Shown here: positions 1 to 11,392 of the stretch, in pieces
How the letters are laid out: the number at the start of each line of letters is the position of its first letter
How positions within the stretch are numbered: the stretch's first letter is position 1
Assembly: GCA_023374045.1 (NCBI GenBank)
Contig: CM041776.1
Span: 46,940,171 to 47,004,170, forward strand
DNA length: 64,000 bases
From: Limonium bicolor
Taxonomy: Eukaryota > Streptophyta > Magnoliopsida > Caryophyllales > Plumbaginaceae
Direction: 5' to 3'
Program-made: the position numbers and the translations under genes
Notes under the pieces: generated by a model
The model's input: the letters and a program-made list of their open reading frames with translations, nothing else
The model's database searches: none
Told to the model about the DNA's origin: nothing

Positions 1-1
1 T

Positions 2-3000
2 CGAGGAGCCACCATCAGAATCCGAGAGGAGGACTTCCCGTTGGACCTCATAGAGTTCAGAGGCCTGGGTTTTGACGTCATTGTGGGCATGAATTGGTTA
101 GAGAAACACCGAGGTCGTATATTGTGTGCCGAGCATAGATTACTGCTGAAGAGCCCGTCCGGCGTTACTGTATCTTACCACCAGCACCCCCGACAGCCAT
201 CTGTGAAAATCATTTCAGCCATGACCATGGCTAGGGAGATTCAAAAGCAGCAGGAGGTGTACCTCTGTTATGTACAGGACATCCAGCAAGACCTAGAGTT
301 TAGCCCTGATGTACTAGTGGTTGGGGAGTTTCCAGACCTCTTCCCTAAGGAGCTTCCCGGTATGCCACCACCACGAGAGGTTAAGTTCACTATTGACTTG
401 GTACCCGGGACAGGACCTATTGCCAAAGCCCCGTACAGAATGGCCCCGGCAGAAATGGCTGAGTTGAAGGAGCAATTGAAGGAGTTGTTGGATAAGGGAT
501 TCATACGCCCGAGCGTATCCCCTTGGGGCGCACCCGTACTATTTGTCAAGAAGAAAGACGGTAGCCTCCGGCTATGTATTGATTATCGAGAACTCAATGC
601 AGTGACAGTGAAGAACCGCTACCCTTTGCCACGTATAGATGATCTGTTCGACCAGCTCAGAGGAGCGACAGTATTTTCGAAGATCGACCTCAGATCAGGA
701 TACCATCAGATCCCAGTGAAGGAGAGTGACATCGAGAAGACCGCATTTAGGACCCGATACGGCCACTATGAATTCACCGTTATGCCGTTTGGACTGACTA
801 ATGCCCCAGCGAGGTTTATGGACTTGATGCACCGAGTTTTCAGAGATCAGTTGGACAAGACAGTCGTGGTATTTATTGATGATATACTGGTATATTTGAG
901 AACCAAGGAAGAGCATCAGCACCATCTTAGGCAGGTACTCGAGATTCTCAGAACCAACCAGTTGTACGCCAAATTCTCTAAGTGTGAATTCTGGTTAGAT
1001 CAGGTAGCATTTCTTGGGCATATTATTTCTATTGCCAGGATAGCAGTTGATCCGGCTAAAGTGGAGGCAGTGCGTACATGGCCGAGACCGAAGTCTGTGA
1101 CAGATATACGAAGTTTCCTTGGTCTAGCAGGCTACTACCGACGGTTTGTTAAGGACTTCTCCCGCATCGCAAAACCAATGACAAACCTCATCAAGAAAGA
1201 TACCCCTTTCACTTGGACAGGAGACTGTGAGGCAGCATTTGAAAAATTGAAAGACGCATTGACCTCAGCCCACATCCTCATGATTCCCGAAGGTACTGAT
1301 GGATATGAAGTCTACTGTGATGCATCCGGTATGGGTATGGGATGTGTTCTCATGCAGCACGTGAAGGTTGTCGTCTATGCCTCCCGTCAGTTGAAGAAGC
1401 ACGAGGAGCACTACCCCACACATGATCTTGAGCTAGGAGCAGTTGTGTTTGCACTCAAAATTTGGCGCCATTATCTCTATGGTTCACAGATCACCATCTA
1501 CTCCGACCACAAAAGCCTAAAGTATGTGTTCACCCAAAAAGAACTGAATATGAGACAGCGCAGATGGATGGAGTTCCTCAATGATTATGATATTAACCTC
1601 CAGTATAAGGAAGGCAAAGCCAATGTAGTTGCTGATGCACTTAGCCGCCGAGCTCACTCATTACATACACTCATAGCAGGTACCAGTCTAGTTGAAGAAA
1701 TACTTAATGCTCAACAGAATGACAGAGTGATGGCAGATATTAGACGGAAGTTAAGGGATGGCACGCTAGATAAGAAGAAATATGACTACCAGCTTCACGA
1801 GGATGGCCTGATACGTGTGAATGGCAGATTATGTATTCCCCACGAGAGCGCAGAGCTCAAGGAGCGCATCATGAGAGAGTCTCATTCTTCTACTACTTCT
1901 ATTCACCCTGGAGCTTCAAAAATGTACAAAGACATGAAGCAATACTTTTGGTGGGTTGGCATGAAGAACAACGTCTTGAACTTCGTTATCAGATGCCTCA
2001 CCTGTCAGAAAATAAAATTTGAACACCGAAAACCTGGAGGCACAGTGCAGCCAATGCCTATCCCAGAGTGGAAATTCTATGATCTATCGATGGATTTTGT
2101 AGTTGGACTGCCACCGGCCAGGGGAGGATTGAATATGATATGGGTAATTGTTGATCGCCTTACTAAAGTAGCACGATTCATTCCAATGAAGGACACATGG
2201 AAGGTGTCGAAACTAGCCGAGCTTTTTGATAAGGAGATTTTAAGACACCATGGAGTGCCAAAGATGATAGTGTCGGATAGGTACACGAGATTCCTTTCGA
2301 GATATTGGAGGGCTTCACGAGAAGCGTTAGGCACAGAGCTGAGGCTTAGCACTGCCTTTCACCCGCAGACCGATGGTCAGACAGAGAGAACTATCCAAAC
2401 CCTAGAGGACATGCTTAGAGCATGTGCATTGGACTTCCAGGGCAGTTGGTTGGATAAGTTGCACCTCATCAAGTTTGCATATAATAACAGTTACCACGCC
2501 TCAATCAAGATGCCACCTTTTCAGGCGTTATATGGTAGACCTTGCTGTACACCGTTGTGCTGGGACGAGTCCAGCGAAGCTTTTATCACAGGCCCAGACT
2601 ATTTGCAACAGGTTCAGGCAGAGGTCCAGCAGATCAGGAAGAACATAAAGGCCGCACAGGATAGACAGAAAGCATATGCAGATAATAGACGTTGAGACCT
2701 GGAGTTCGTCGTTGGCGACCAGGTGTTCTTGAAAGTGTCGCCGATGAAAGGAATTTTCAGATTTGGGCAAAAAGGGAAGTTGAGCCCGAAATTCGTAGGC
2801 CCCTACAGTATTAGGGAGCGTGTGGGCCCAGTGGCTTATCGACTTGATCTACCCTCCGAGTTGGGACGAGTTCATGATATATTCCACGTCTCTCAGCTGA
2901 AGAAATACATGCCCGATCCCTCACATGTATTACAGCCCGAGAGGCTAGTCCTAGAGCCCACATTGAGATCAGTGGAGACACCTCTCAGAATTCTAGACAC

Positions 3001-3142
3001 TAAGACCCGGGAGACCCGGAACAAGTCAATTAGACTAGTGAAGGTGTTATGGTCAAACCAAGATACAGAGGAAGCCACATGAGAGCTAGAAGATAAAATG
3101 AGAGATATGCACCCCCATCTTTTCACCGATGTTTCGGTTTAG
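2..3142 (+). pseudogene. pol: Gypsy pol polyprotein (PR end, RT, RNase H, IN, chromodomain), two nonsense codons
   Basis: The reading frame is open from base 2, so the true start is outside. Counting residues from base 41: RT about 165-330 with the catalytic FIDD box (bases 872-883, variant of YxDD); RNase H with Asp427, Glu464, Asp489 and Asp532; integrase zinc finger His615, His622, Cys652, Cys655; integrase core Asp685, Asp746, Glu782 with 35 residues between the last two (DD35E). A GPY/F module (about 2795-2860) and a chromodomain-like tail follow. In-frame TGA codons occur at 2693-2695, where related copies in this window have Arg, and at 3080-3082, where they have Trp. The natural stop is TAG at 3140-3142. 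No frameshifts are seen over 3.1 kb, so decay is by point change only. The product would lack the IN C-terminal tail. Confidence 0.93.
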
Positions 3143-3594
3143 TGTAGGGTACGAGGGCGTACCCCTCTTTTAAGGGGGGGTAAGCGCGTTTTGTATTGGA
3201 TGTGTTGTGTGTGTCATTGTGTTGTAATTATACCACCCACACGTTGATGGTTGGTGGACTTGGGTGTGAAAATGTTATGTACGTATATTTACGCTTTGTA
3301 TGAATGAGTGTTGTGTGCCTTAGTTGCACGTTAGCATGCTATATGCTCTGAATAAATGAATGTTGGATGCCTTGGTTTGCATTTTAGCATGTTATATACA
3401 TTGCTAGCTTCTTGGTCTACTATGAGAACTCCTGTGAAGCCGCTGATGTAGCATGGTGCTTGGAAGCACTGAGAATTTTAATTATGAACTTAATCCTTTT
3501 GGTATCGTGAATGAATGCGGGACTGGATCCCTAAGGTTACCAAGAGTGGAAAATATAAGTTAAGGAAGTAAGACTTCGGGACGAAGTCTCTTTT
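3143..3594 (+). other. 3' untranslated region of E0 with a second polypurine-like tract
   Basis: This noncoding interval lies between the pol stop and the true polypurine tract. A near copy of the tract, AAGGGGGGGTAAG, sits at 3172-3184 and is preceded by CTCTTTT as at the real site, but TAAGCGCG rather than an LTR start follows. The interval is T- and G-rich and holds no ORF of note. It may record an older LTR junction. Confidence 0.6.
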
Positions 3595-3607
3595 AAGGGG
3601 GGTAAGT
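3595..3607 (+). promoter_or_regulatory. Polypurine tract of E0
   Basis: AAGGGGGGTAAGT stands immediately upstream of the LTR start TGAAATACCCC. Its position and composition match the plus-strand primer of Ty3/Gypsy reverse transcription. E3 and E6 carry equivalent tracts (TTTTAAGGGGG followed by the LTR) on the minus strand. Confidence 0.85.
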
Positions 3608-3921
3608 TGAAATACCCCTGAACATTAAACGCATAAAATCATAACGCGTTTTATAGTTTGGACATAAAATAACATACGAACAATTAAAGCTAGTATATAT
3701 ATATATATATATATGTACGAGTACGAAAATACACGCATGTAACGTTACGATATTGTAACGTTGCAATAAAAATGATAGCGTCGCATAACTTTATAACAAA
3801 TAAATAAATAAATATAACGCCATATATTAAATGGTCTTACATACATAAATAAACATGTATAACCCATACAAAAAAAAAGAAAAGAAGAAGAAGAGAAAGA
3901 AAAAGGAGCAAAGACGCTCCT

Positions 3922-3984
3922 CCTGAGGTTCAAACCCGAGACCTCCCGTACCTTCCCCGAATGCTTAACCGGTTGAGCTATGCT
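3922..3984 (-). other. tRNA-like segment with Pol III A and B boxes
   Basis: On the minus strand an A-box-like TAGCTCAACCGGTTAAGCAT (3961-3980) is followed 44 bases later by a B-box-like GGTTTGAACC (about 3926-3936). That spacing is close to the 45 bases between nucleotides 8 and 53 of a tRNA. I could not pair a full acceptor stem, so I do not call a functional tRNA. It could be a tRNA relic, a SINE head or an internal Pol III promoter, antisense to the LTR. Confidence 0.5.
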
Positions 3985-6267
3985 CGTATTCGGTATCTAC
4001 TACACACGAATTAAAACTAGTATCAATCAATGAAGTAAATAAAAAAAGAGAAGGATCAAACACATCTCTGTAGTCGATCTCTTCTTCCTCGATACAGCAG
4101 ATCGAACAAAAAAAGAAACAACTCAGATCAAGGATTCCCAAACTCTCAGACACAACTCTACTTTTCTTCCCAATTGCCCATACCCCCTGGTCCTGTCCGA
4201 GAACAACAAGAAATATACTAACTAACCTGAACAAGATACTCACCTCAGGACATTCCCATCCTCTACTCCCACCCTCAGTGGCACCACGGTTTCAGTCAGC
4301 AGACAACCCGACAAGCTCTGCTTCTGGCTTCAAAGCCCTGTACATCAGAGGGAACAAGTACAAATTCGGAACAGAAACAGAAAAGCAAAGAGAAGTATCA
4401 GTCTTTCAGTTTTAAGTTACAGATTTTATTTTTCTGTTTTAGTTCTTGTAGTTTCTGTGTAGAGTTTTTCTCAGAGGGTGTGTCTTGCTCCTTGGGTGGA
4501 AAATGAACTTAGAGTCTTTTAACTGTCTTAACTAAGAATGTAAATTATTGGGAGGAAGTTGTAGATCGGTTTAGGAAAAACAGAAAAGAGACTAAAGAGA
4601 CAGAAATCAACTATAACAGGAAACTTCACATCAGGTTATCAGTTTCAGATTGGGTTCGGTTTTCTGTGCAGAGAAGTAAGTGAGGATTGTTGAAGTAATT
4701 TTGAGTGTAAGATGGAGATAAAACTTATAACCGAGTAAGAGACACATTGGAGTGAGATTGAGATGCAGTTAGGTGAGTGATAGAATGCACTAACAGAAAA
4801 CATAACCTGGTTTAATGTTTCAGATTTCTCCCACTGTCTGTTCCCTGTCGAATGAACTTCCAAGGTTGTTATCAGTGTTGTTCTGGATTAATTTTGAGTC
4901 TCAGACTTGACTGACTCATAAGCCTAAGTGTCTATAAGTTGGAGAGTACTAGAGAGATCATTTAACACCCCAGAAAAGAATGTAACAGTAGGAGAATGCA
5001 ACAGCCCGATTTTCTGTTTTCAATTCATTTCAGTTTTTGGGCAGCTTCTGTTTCTGTGCATTTGAGTGCAGCAGTTGAGTGAGTGTTTTTACTAGGGTGG
5101 TTTGAAGTTTAAAACATTATTAACATATGCACCTAGTAGGGTAATACTGAGGGAGGGAATGAAACATTCATGTTACTAAAGAGTAACAAGATACAAGAAG
5201 CAACATTAGATTGTGGTCTCAGTTTTCATTGATATTATGCTTCTGTTACAAGGGTATTATAAGTGGGATTCAGGTTTAATAATGAACCCAAATAGTAGCT
5301 CATCAATATAAGTAGGTTAGTGAATCATGTGGAGAAGGTTAAACACCAACAACTACATTAAAAGTAAAGTTAGTTAAGGTATTCCATGGAAATGGTGTTT
5401 TAATTTTTGGAAGCTTATGGATTTCTGTATAAAGATTTTTTAGGGTTATTCTATGGCCTATATTATCACTATACAAGAGTTAAAATATTGCTCACCTATT
5501 TATCTAAGGAGGGAATACACATTAGACATGTTAAACCTATCATATATAAACTTGTTACATAATTACCTCTTAAACTACCTTAGAGCATTAACTAAGGAAA
5601 AAGGGCTTAGTTATCATGTAAATAAAGATATGCATATCCTAGGAGTAAGATAAGCCTAGAATTAATGCACATGAAGTTTTAAGAGTCAATATAAACTAAG
5701 CATGTGACAACATACCTAAGGAATAACATACGATATAAAGTGTCGTCACATAAAATAATAAACTGACACATTGTTTTAATTAACGCTAGAGCCGTAGCGA
5801 ACTCCGACCGGGACTTCGAGTGTAAGACAACTCGTGCTTTCGAATAAGGTATGGACATGTGTGGTTCGTATGTTGTCGTGTTACACGGCTTGTGTGTTGT
5901 GTGCTCTGTGTGAAAGGACCTTAAGATCAAAGCATGAAATTGGTTTGCTTGCTTATCGTGTTGTATGAATTTTTATATCATTGTTGTATATTATTGCGCG
6001 CACACAGTAGCGTAGTCCCTTCGCGTTTATGGAATTTGAGATGAAACACTGAGAACTGTGAAAACAAAGAAAATACTATAAAGGGGAACTCCTCTCTAAC
6101 TATGGAGGACGTACCATGACACCCACTATGGTGTCTACTCATTAATGAGGATAAAGAGTAAATATCAACTGGAGGATCATGAAGATAACCCGGGAAGACA
6201 ACATCTCGGGCCGCACGGTATTGAATATATTCGGGAGTAGGTATCTGCATCAGATCCTTTGACCAAC

Positions 6268-6495
6268 CATTGTGGAGCACATCTTGGGGTCTAAATACGA
6301 CCCCTCTTCCTCGACGAACGACGCCGGGATTGGAAGATTGACAATTTGGGAAGCATGACCTAGGGTCTAGAGATGACCCCTCTTTCTCGACTTGACATCG
6401 GGATTGGAGGATCAGCTAATTGGAGAGCATAACCTGGGGTCTAAAGATGACCCCTCTTTCTCGACGTATGACGCCGGGAATGGAGGTATGAACTA
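6268..6495 (+). repeat. Three-copy tandem repeat of about 75 bp in the E0 LTR
   Basis: The phrase GGGTCTA...GACCCCTCTT...TCGAC...GGGA recurs with GGGTCT at 6287, 6363 and 6437 (periods 76 and 74). Copies differ by several substitutions, so the duplication is not recent. Each copy contains a short palindrome-like GGGTC...GACCC. Confidence 0.7.
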
Positions 6496-6940
6496 TGGAG
6501 GAGACGTCCTCTAACGTGCGGTAATGAGAGAACTCATAATTAATCCATAAAGAAATAAGAAACGATAAGCACCTATACTATATGGTCACGGGAACTAACC
6601 CATATCCCCAGACCTGGTGCAAGAAGGGGAAAGAGAAGTACACATGATGGAGACAAAGGAAAAAGAAATGAAAACACTCCACGTTGAATGATCCCACTGT
6701 GAGGATCATCACTATTCAAATCTCTCATAAGACCGACTTGTTTTACAATGCTTGAAGTGCTTGTTGTTAACTCTATGCCTAATATGTTGGGTGTTGCTAT
6801 GTTGTTATTGTATGTTGGGTGTGGCAATGTTAATGTTGTATGTTGGATGTTATTGCTTACTATAGCATGCAAATTGGACTTAATCATATTCGACCAAGTA
6901 GTCGTGTGGCCCGGTAACATGCGGGCTACACACGTTTAAA

Positions 6941-6960
6941 CTCAGCATAGTTTTGCTGAG
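6941..6960 (+). promoter_or_regulatory. CTCAGC/GCTGAG hairpin near the LTR 3' end
   Basis: CTCAGC and GCTGAG are separated by an 8-base loop about 335 bases before the LTR end. A comparable hairpin (CTCAGCG/CGCTGAG) occurs in the E2 solo LTR at 24206-24224, also followed in LTR sense by a (T)GCAGGT-like sequence. Conservation between two LTR families suggests an RNA-level role such as 3'-end formation; this is inference. Confidence 0.4.
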
Positions 6961-7299
6961 TCCTTTATTTTTACAGGTATGAAACAGGAAGCAGGCGGAG
7001 AGTAGGCAGGGTGACCACCTTAGGGGTATTCTGTTTTGGGCAAGACCTTATGTAGTATGTGTTAATCTATGGGTTGAGACTATGTATCACTAGACCCTTG
7101 TTTATGATTCGGTTGTGTAATTTGATTAAAAATTTATGTTGTAGACTCTCGGTACTCGGGTTGTATCTACTGTTGGTATTTGGATTTGGTTATGGTTTAA
7201 TTCCAGTCGTTCAGACCGCAGCTTGTTGTTGATAGTGTTGTTGTCAACCACGTGGGTGGTTGGCGTCTGTGACACCCGGTTCGGGGGTGTTACAGATAT

Positions 7300-7960
7300 T
7301 TTCCCTCCTTCTCTGTGCTATACCCAGAAAATGAGGATAGTTACATCTTCAAAATTGAAGAGGAGGAAATGCTCGCTCCCGCTAGGACATCCAAACAAAA
7401 CGCTACAATCAACTTCGAGGAGCCACCTCCCTCTGAAGTTGAATTCAACCAGGGCTCTTCCTATGAGCGTCTCCAAGAAGATGAGGATATATACATCCTC
7501 AAATTTGAGGAGGAGGAGCCATCCAACTTTGATCTTTATCTGGAGGATCACGGACTTCCACTCTCGTGCACCAGAGAAGTAGGGTGCAAACTCGAAGTCA
7601 ACTCGCTAAGTGAGAAGGCCACCTTCCCATTTGATCCAGGAACAGAATTTGAAGATACAAATCTCCCCGAAGTTCTCCTTGCACTGTTCAACGCAGTTAA
7701 GGATGTTTTCATCCTTAAAATTGAAGAGGCATATCCACAACTAGATGATCCTCGCACCAAAGAGAAGGAAATTTACATCCTAAACTCTGAGCGAGGAACA
7801 CCACTACCACCTTGCCTCCATCCGGATCAATAACAGGAGGAGAATGTTTACATTCTCCAGTTTAAGGAAGAAAAACAACCATCACCCGGTTTTCTGTTAA
7901 AGATTTCTTGCAGCAAACACCTCCTTCAAAACCAGGTTTTGAGGAGTTTGTATTTTCCTA
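7300..7960 (+). pseudogene. Acidic-repeat ORF upstream of the Athila env-position gene
   Basis: A frame open from 7297 encodes an Asp/Glu-rich protein, with an in-frame TAA at 7831-7833 and similar sequence continuing after it. A motif of about 12 residues, of the form D-x-Y-I-L-K-x-E-E-E, recurs five times: 7333-7368, 7483-7518, 7696-7728, 7762-7791, and once past the stop at 7834-7872. I do not recognise the family. It could be the C-terminal extension of Athila pol or a separate ORF. The left end is cut by E0, and the element context makes a cellular gene unlikely. No membrane segment or signal peptide is visible. Confidence 0.45.
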
Positions 7961-8084
7961 ATTTAATTGCTGCAGTAATACTTTGTTTTGATCCAGGTGG
8001 TTCGTTCCTACTTGTTGGCCATTTCATATTCCCGTTAACACCGTTGTCCACTTTCATTTTTGATCCGGGATAATGAAGAACACG

Positions 8085-8137
8085 CGTCTAGCTAAGGACA
8101 TTATAAACGAGCAGCTAACTAGGAGGCAACCCAGTAT
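8085..8137 (+). other. Athila-type conserved noncoding block (AGGAGGCAACCCA)
   Basis: The run GTCTAGCTAAGGAC ... GCTAACTAGGAGGCAACCCAG matches, from memory of the lineage, the short conserved block after the Athila pol gene. It lies between the acidic-repeat ORF and the env-position gene. Its role is unknown; an RNA structure or packaging role is possible. Confidence 0.6.
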
Positions 8138-8635
8138 TTATCAGGTATTTTAAAAATTATTTATAATATATATATTTTAATTTTATTATATTTTTAATTT
8201 TTGAGAATTAATTCTATCTTATTTTCATAAGTTAGAGTGTAAAAAAAAAGATATAAAACAAAAATACATTTTGCCTGTCCGAACCAGCCGGTTCAAACGG
8301 AACGCGTTTCCAAATTAAAACCGTCCGAATCGGTTCTATCTGTACAAACCTCCCAAACAAAAACAAAACCGACGAACAGCCCCCAAATCGCCCCAATCTT
8401 CTTTTGCTTCTAAATTCTTCATTACTCCACCAAATCAAGCAAGGTTGGTACCGAAATCTTCGTTTTTCAATTCTCTACATTTCTACAGCAAGAAATCCAA
8501 AAACCATCAGCCAAACAAGGAGAAATCCGCGACTGAAGTTCCGAATCTAGGGTTGACGATTTCGCAAATTTTGAGCTCGTTCTTGCGTTTTTGTCACCGA
8601 TTTCTTCTTCTACAATCATCCTATACACCCACAAG

Positions 8636-8982
8636 GTAAATTCTACACTTTTTATACTCAATTTTGATGTTTTTGATTGAATTCCAAATTGAGGTTTAAG
8701 AGTTACGAAAATGGTATTGTTATATTTCCATTTTACGGTTCTATAATGCCTTGTTGTTGTAACTGAACGGTTTTATGATTGTACAATGTTGTGAGTGGAT
8801 TTGTTTGATAACGGTATTGAATTACCTTGTTTATTGATTGAATTTAGTTGTGGAGAATTGAATATTTTTAGGGGAGATTCTGTCGAAATTTTTGTAGAAT
8901 TTGTGGATATGTATATATTTATGTTTGCATTTCATACTATTTTTCTACCTGCTTTCTTTGTTACTAAATATGTATTAAGCAG
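8636..8982 (+). other. Candidate leader intron of the Athila env-position gene
   Basis: A donor ACAAG/GTAAAT at 8635/8636 and an acceptor TTAAGCAG at 8975-8982 flank a T-rich, stop-containing interval. The first ATG of the gene lies one base past the acceptor (8984). The upstream stretch from about 8400 reads like a C- and T-rich leader. Splicing of a subgenomic RNA would explain how a third gene is expressed. This is inferred from splice consensus only. Confidence 0.4.
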
Positions 8983-8983
8983 G

Positions 8984-10137
8984 ATGTTGAGAAAATTTAC
9001 TGGTTGTTCAAAGAAGGGTAAAAGCACTGCTGCTAGTTCCAGTCAGGCACCCCCGCCGAGTTTTATATCTCAACAAGCAGCAAACTGGTTCAATCTTGAG
9101 TGCGAAATTGAACCTGAACGGTTCGTCGCACCGGAGTTACAGCGCCAGCTCGGGTTACCCGAGCTTCTGGATGCGCATGGGTGGGTGAAACTATTAGACA
9201 TGGGTGGGCTATACTACCCACGTGAGGTACGGGTTTTCTATGCGAATTCCCGTATCCAAGAAGGCACCATCCGCTCCACGGTCCAAGAGAGGGACATCGT
9301 CATTCGCGTGGAGGACATTGCTACATACTTAGGGATTCCTTACCCTGCTCCTCCTATGAGTGAGGACGATGATCTGCTGCAGCTATACAATGAGTTTCAG
9401 AACGCCGCTGACCGACATTACAGTGCGCTTTTACTTCAGGCACCGCGCAGACGAAGAGGGGATGACCAGTCTAAGCAGGTCATCCCTGCTGATCTACTAC
9501 AGAACCCTCACGAGCGAGTCCTGTTCGCACTTTGGTGGCCAATGTCGTGCCACGACACACTTCTGACCTCAACCAGACCGACTGCTATCTTGTCCAGGCA
9601 GTCCTGAACTCTTCTTTTGCTGGAGCTTCTGCACTCTTATATCTACCCCAGCTTTTACAGCAGCATCTGCGCTACATCATCGAGCACAAGGACCGTCACA
9701 GGCTTGGATTCCCTGTTATGATATGCCACTTCCTCAGGCAGCAGGGAGTGATCTTGGATGAGGAGGGTCGTTCCACTTCCAGGTCACCCATTGACATGGG
9801 CACCATGAAGAGGATGAGATTTGACTTTGATGGAACGACGTGGACTCAGAACGCGGCTCCGCGTACTCAGAAGCGGCAGAGAGATGTGGGAGAGGGACCG
9901 TCAGAGCCAATCCCTACTTCCACTGCAGCAGAGGAGCAGCAGTACGCTGCATTCCCAGCACCCAGGAGCGGGTATGTGACCTGGGATGAGCTAGAGCGCA
10001 GACAGCAGCAGATGGAGCAGTCGTTCCGAGATGAGATCAGCCTCCTACGGGAGCAGGCACACCGATCTCAGGATGATTATGAGACTCTGCTCCGTGACTT
10101 CCAGCAGTGGCAGGCTTACTACCCGCCACCTGAGTGA
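8984..10137 (+). pseudogene. Athila third gene (ATHILA ORF1 / plant transposon protein type), one frameshift
   Basis: The first frame (8984-9607) encodes a basic, Ser-rich N-terminus, then a domain with FYANSRIQEGTIRSTVQ, VEDIATYLGIP and a Pro-rich linker. This layout (an F-Y-A-N block, then an I-x-x-Y-L-G-I-P block) fits the large plant family found in Athila elements and annotated as ATHILA ORF1 or putative plant transposon protein. Around 9534 the frame shifts by one base. The second frame (ending TGA at 10135-10137) continues with a helical region, a nuclear-type Lys/Arg stretch near KRQRD, and a Gln/Glu-rich coiled-coil tail. An ATG upstream in the same frame (near 8795) would add a hydrophobic leader inside the candidate intron. 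I prefer 8984 because it follows a splice acceptor. Molecular function is unknown. Confidence 0.7.
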
Positions 10138-11380
10138 TTTTATGCCAGTTATTTTCTCTCTTTTGTTTTTCCTTTCCTACTTTGTTATTTATTTACTGTA
10201 TCGCTAACATTTGACAGTTTTCTGGTTATTTTGTTTGTTTCAGTTTACGCACTATCTTTATTATATAATAGAATTTGTTTCTTTTAAATGTTTCAATAAG
10301 ACATTCCATCTGCAAAGTTGGGCACTTGCCTAACGCAAGTGTGAGGAACGTTTCCCCCGCCAAATGCCTTAAGTGTGAGGAAGGGATACTTTCTCAATCC
10401 AAGGATATAAGGGGAGTTCTTTGTTTTAATTTTTGCACTATTTAAATTATGTTAAGTTTGTTTTACTCCTTTTACTTGATTTATCTCTATTGTAATACAT
10501 GACCGCTATCCTCCATGAGTATGACACATTTTGAAACGTCTTCTTACTTGAAAAAATTACTGAACAATTGAGGACATTGTTCCTCTTAAGTGTGAGGAAG
10601 TAGAGACCTTTCCCTGAAAATGTGCCAGTAGTTCTTTTAATACGTATAGACATTAGATTTACGGGTAAAAATATTTTGTAGAAAAATCAAACATGGTAAG
10701 CAACTTTAAGATTAGTTTTGCTCAAAATTGTTAGCTTTTATGGTTTCATTATAAAAAATATTTTGTGTGCAAGCTAATTATGAAGTCTGAACTGGTTTAA
10801 CTCGGTACCTTTGGAATGGAAGAATAAGGCAAGGTACTCCTCTGATCTAATATTTTTGTTTGAACTGAAACGGGCCTCTTCCATTCGGTTATTAAGTCCA
10901 TGGGGTGCTTCATCACCCATTTACCTAAGATCATTTGATTTGGGATAAAAGACCCAAAAACTGTTACAAGAATGGAGAGAAAAGTCTGTAGGGTTCAAAA
11001 TAAATATGCAAGTACTGCTATTAACGCTAAAAAAAAGAGCTTAAACTTATTTAGATCATGAGTATGTGGTGTTGAAAGGTACTGCGGAATAAGGCAATAC
11101 TTCACACCCCTTGTCATTTTTGGTATTTAAGGAAAGAAATGGTGGAAAGATCCCGAGTTAATCTGTGTTCATTCTTGATGATTTAACTTCTCCAAATATT
11201 TGGTTTGAAGAGCTTGTTTCCACTAAAAAGAAAGAAACATACAGTTATGAGCAAGGTTAATCTTAGGATTGTTATTATATTTGATTCCCTTCTACGTTTG
11301 TTTTAACCCAAAGATTTAATTCTATGGCATTTCTCAGGAGCTTAATTCTGTATTTTGCTTGAGGACAAGCAAAAGCTAGG
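10138..11380 (+). other. Athila 3' noncoding region with repeated polypurine-like motifs
   Basis: No gene is seen. The motif AAGTGTGAGGAA occurs at about 10337, 10371 and 10588, and a fourth copy forms the true tract at 11378-11392. GCTTGAGGACAAGC (11357-11370), a 6-bp-arm inverted repeat, precedes the last copy. The rest is AT-rich and contains only short chance ORFs. Confidence 0.6.
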
Positions 11381-11392
11381 TGTGAGGAAGTT
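11381..11392 (+). promoter_or_regulatory. Polypurine tract of the Athila element E7
   Basis: TGTGAGGAAGTT lies directly before the LTR start TGATAAGTGC and after the GAGGACAAGC hallmark. This arrangement is standard for the lineage. Confidence 0.7.

Larger units (their letters stand above)
1..7294 (+). mobile_element. E0: Ty3/Gypsy chromodomain LTR retrotransposon (Tekay/Del-like), right part only
   Basis: The window opens inside this element. In order it shows the end of protease, RT, RNase H, integrase and a chromodomain-like tail, then a 3' untranslated stretch of about 450 bases, a polypurine tract, and one LTR that begins TGAAATACCCC and ends GGTGTTACA. The 5' LTR, gag and the protease active site lie to the left. 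The right border cuts directly into Athila-type sequence with no primer-binding site after it, so this is the 3' LTR of an insertion into an older element. The expected 5-bp target duplication is GATAT (7295-7299); its partner is outside the window. Lineage is inferred from the integrase tail and from similarity to E3, which shows an initiator-Met primer site. The pol stops make it non-autonomous. Confidence 0.9.
3608..7294 (+). repeat. 3' LTR of E0 (about 3.7 kb)
   Basis: The LTR starts TGAAATACCCC after the polypurine tract and ends GGTGTTACA. The same terminal bases are seen at the borders of E1, E2 and E3, which fixes both ends. Inside are an (AT)n tract near 3691-3712, a tRNA-like segment on the opposite strand (3922-3984), a three-copy 75-bp tandem repeat (6268-6495), and a CTCAGC/GCTGAG hairpin (6941-6960) before a T-rich stretch and CAGGT. 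The many ORFs of 60-120 codons within it have no recognisable content. Confidence 0.85.

Noticed and set aside
3922..3984. A functional tRNA gene
   Set aside because: A and B boxes are present, but no full acceptor stem could be paired.
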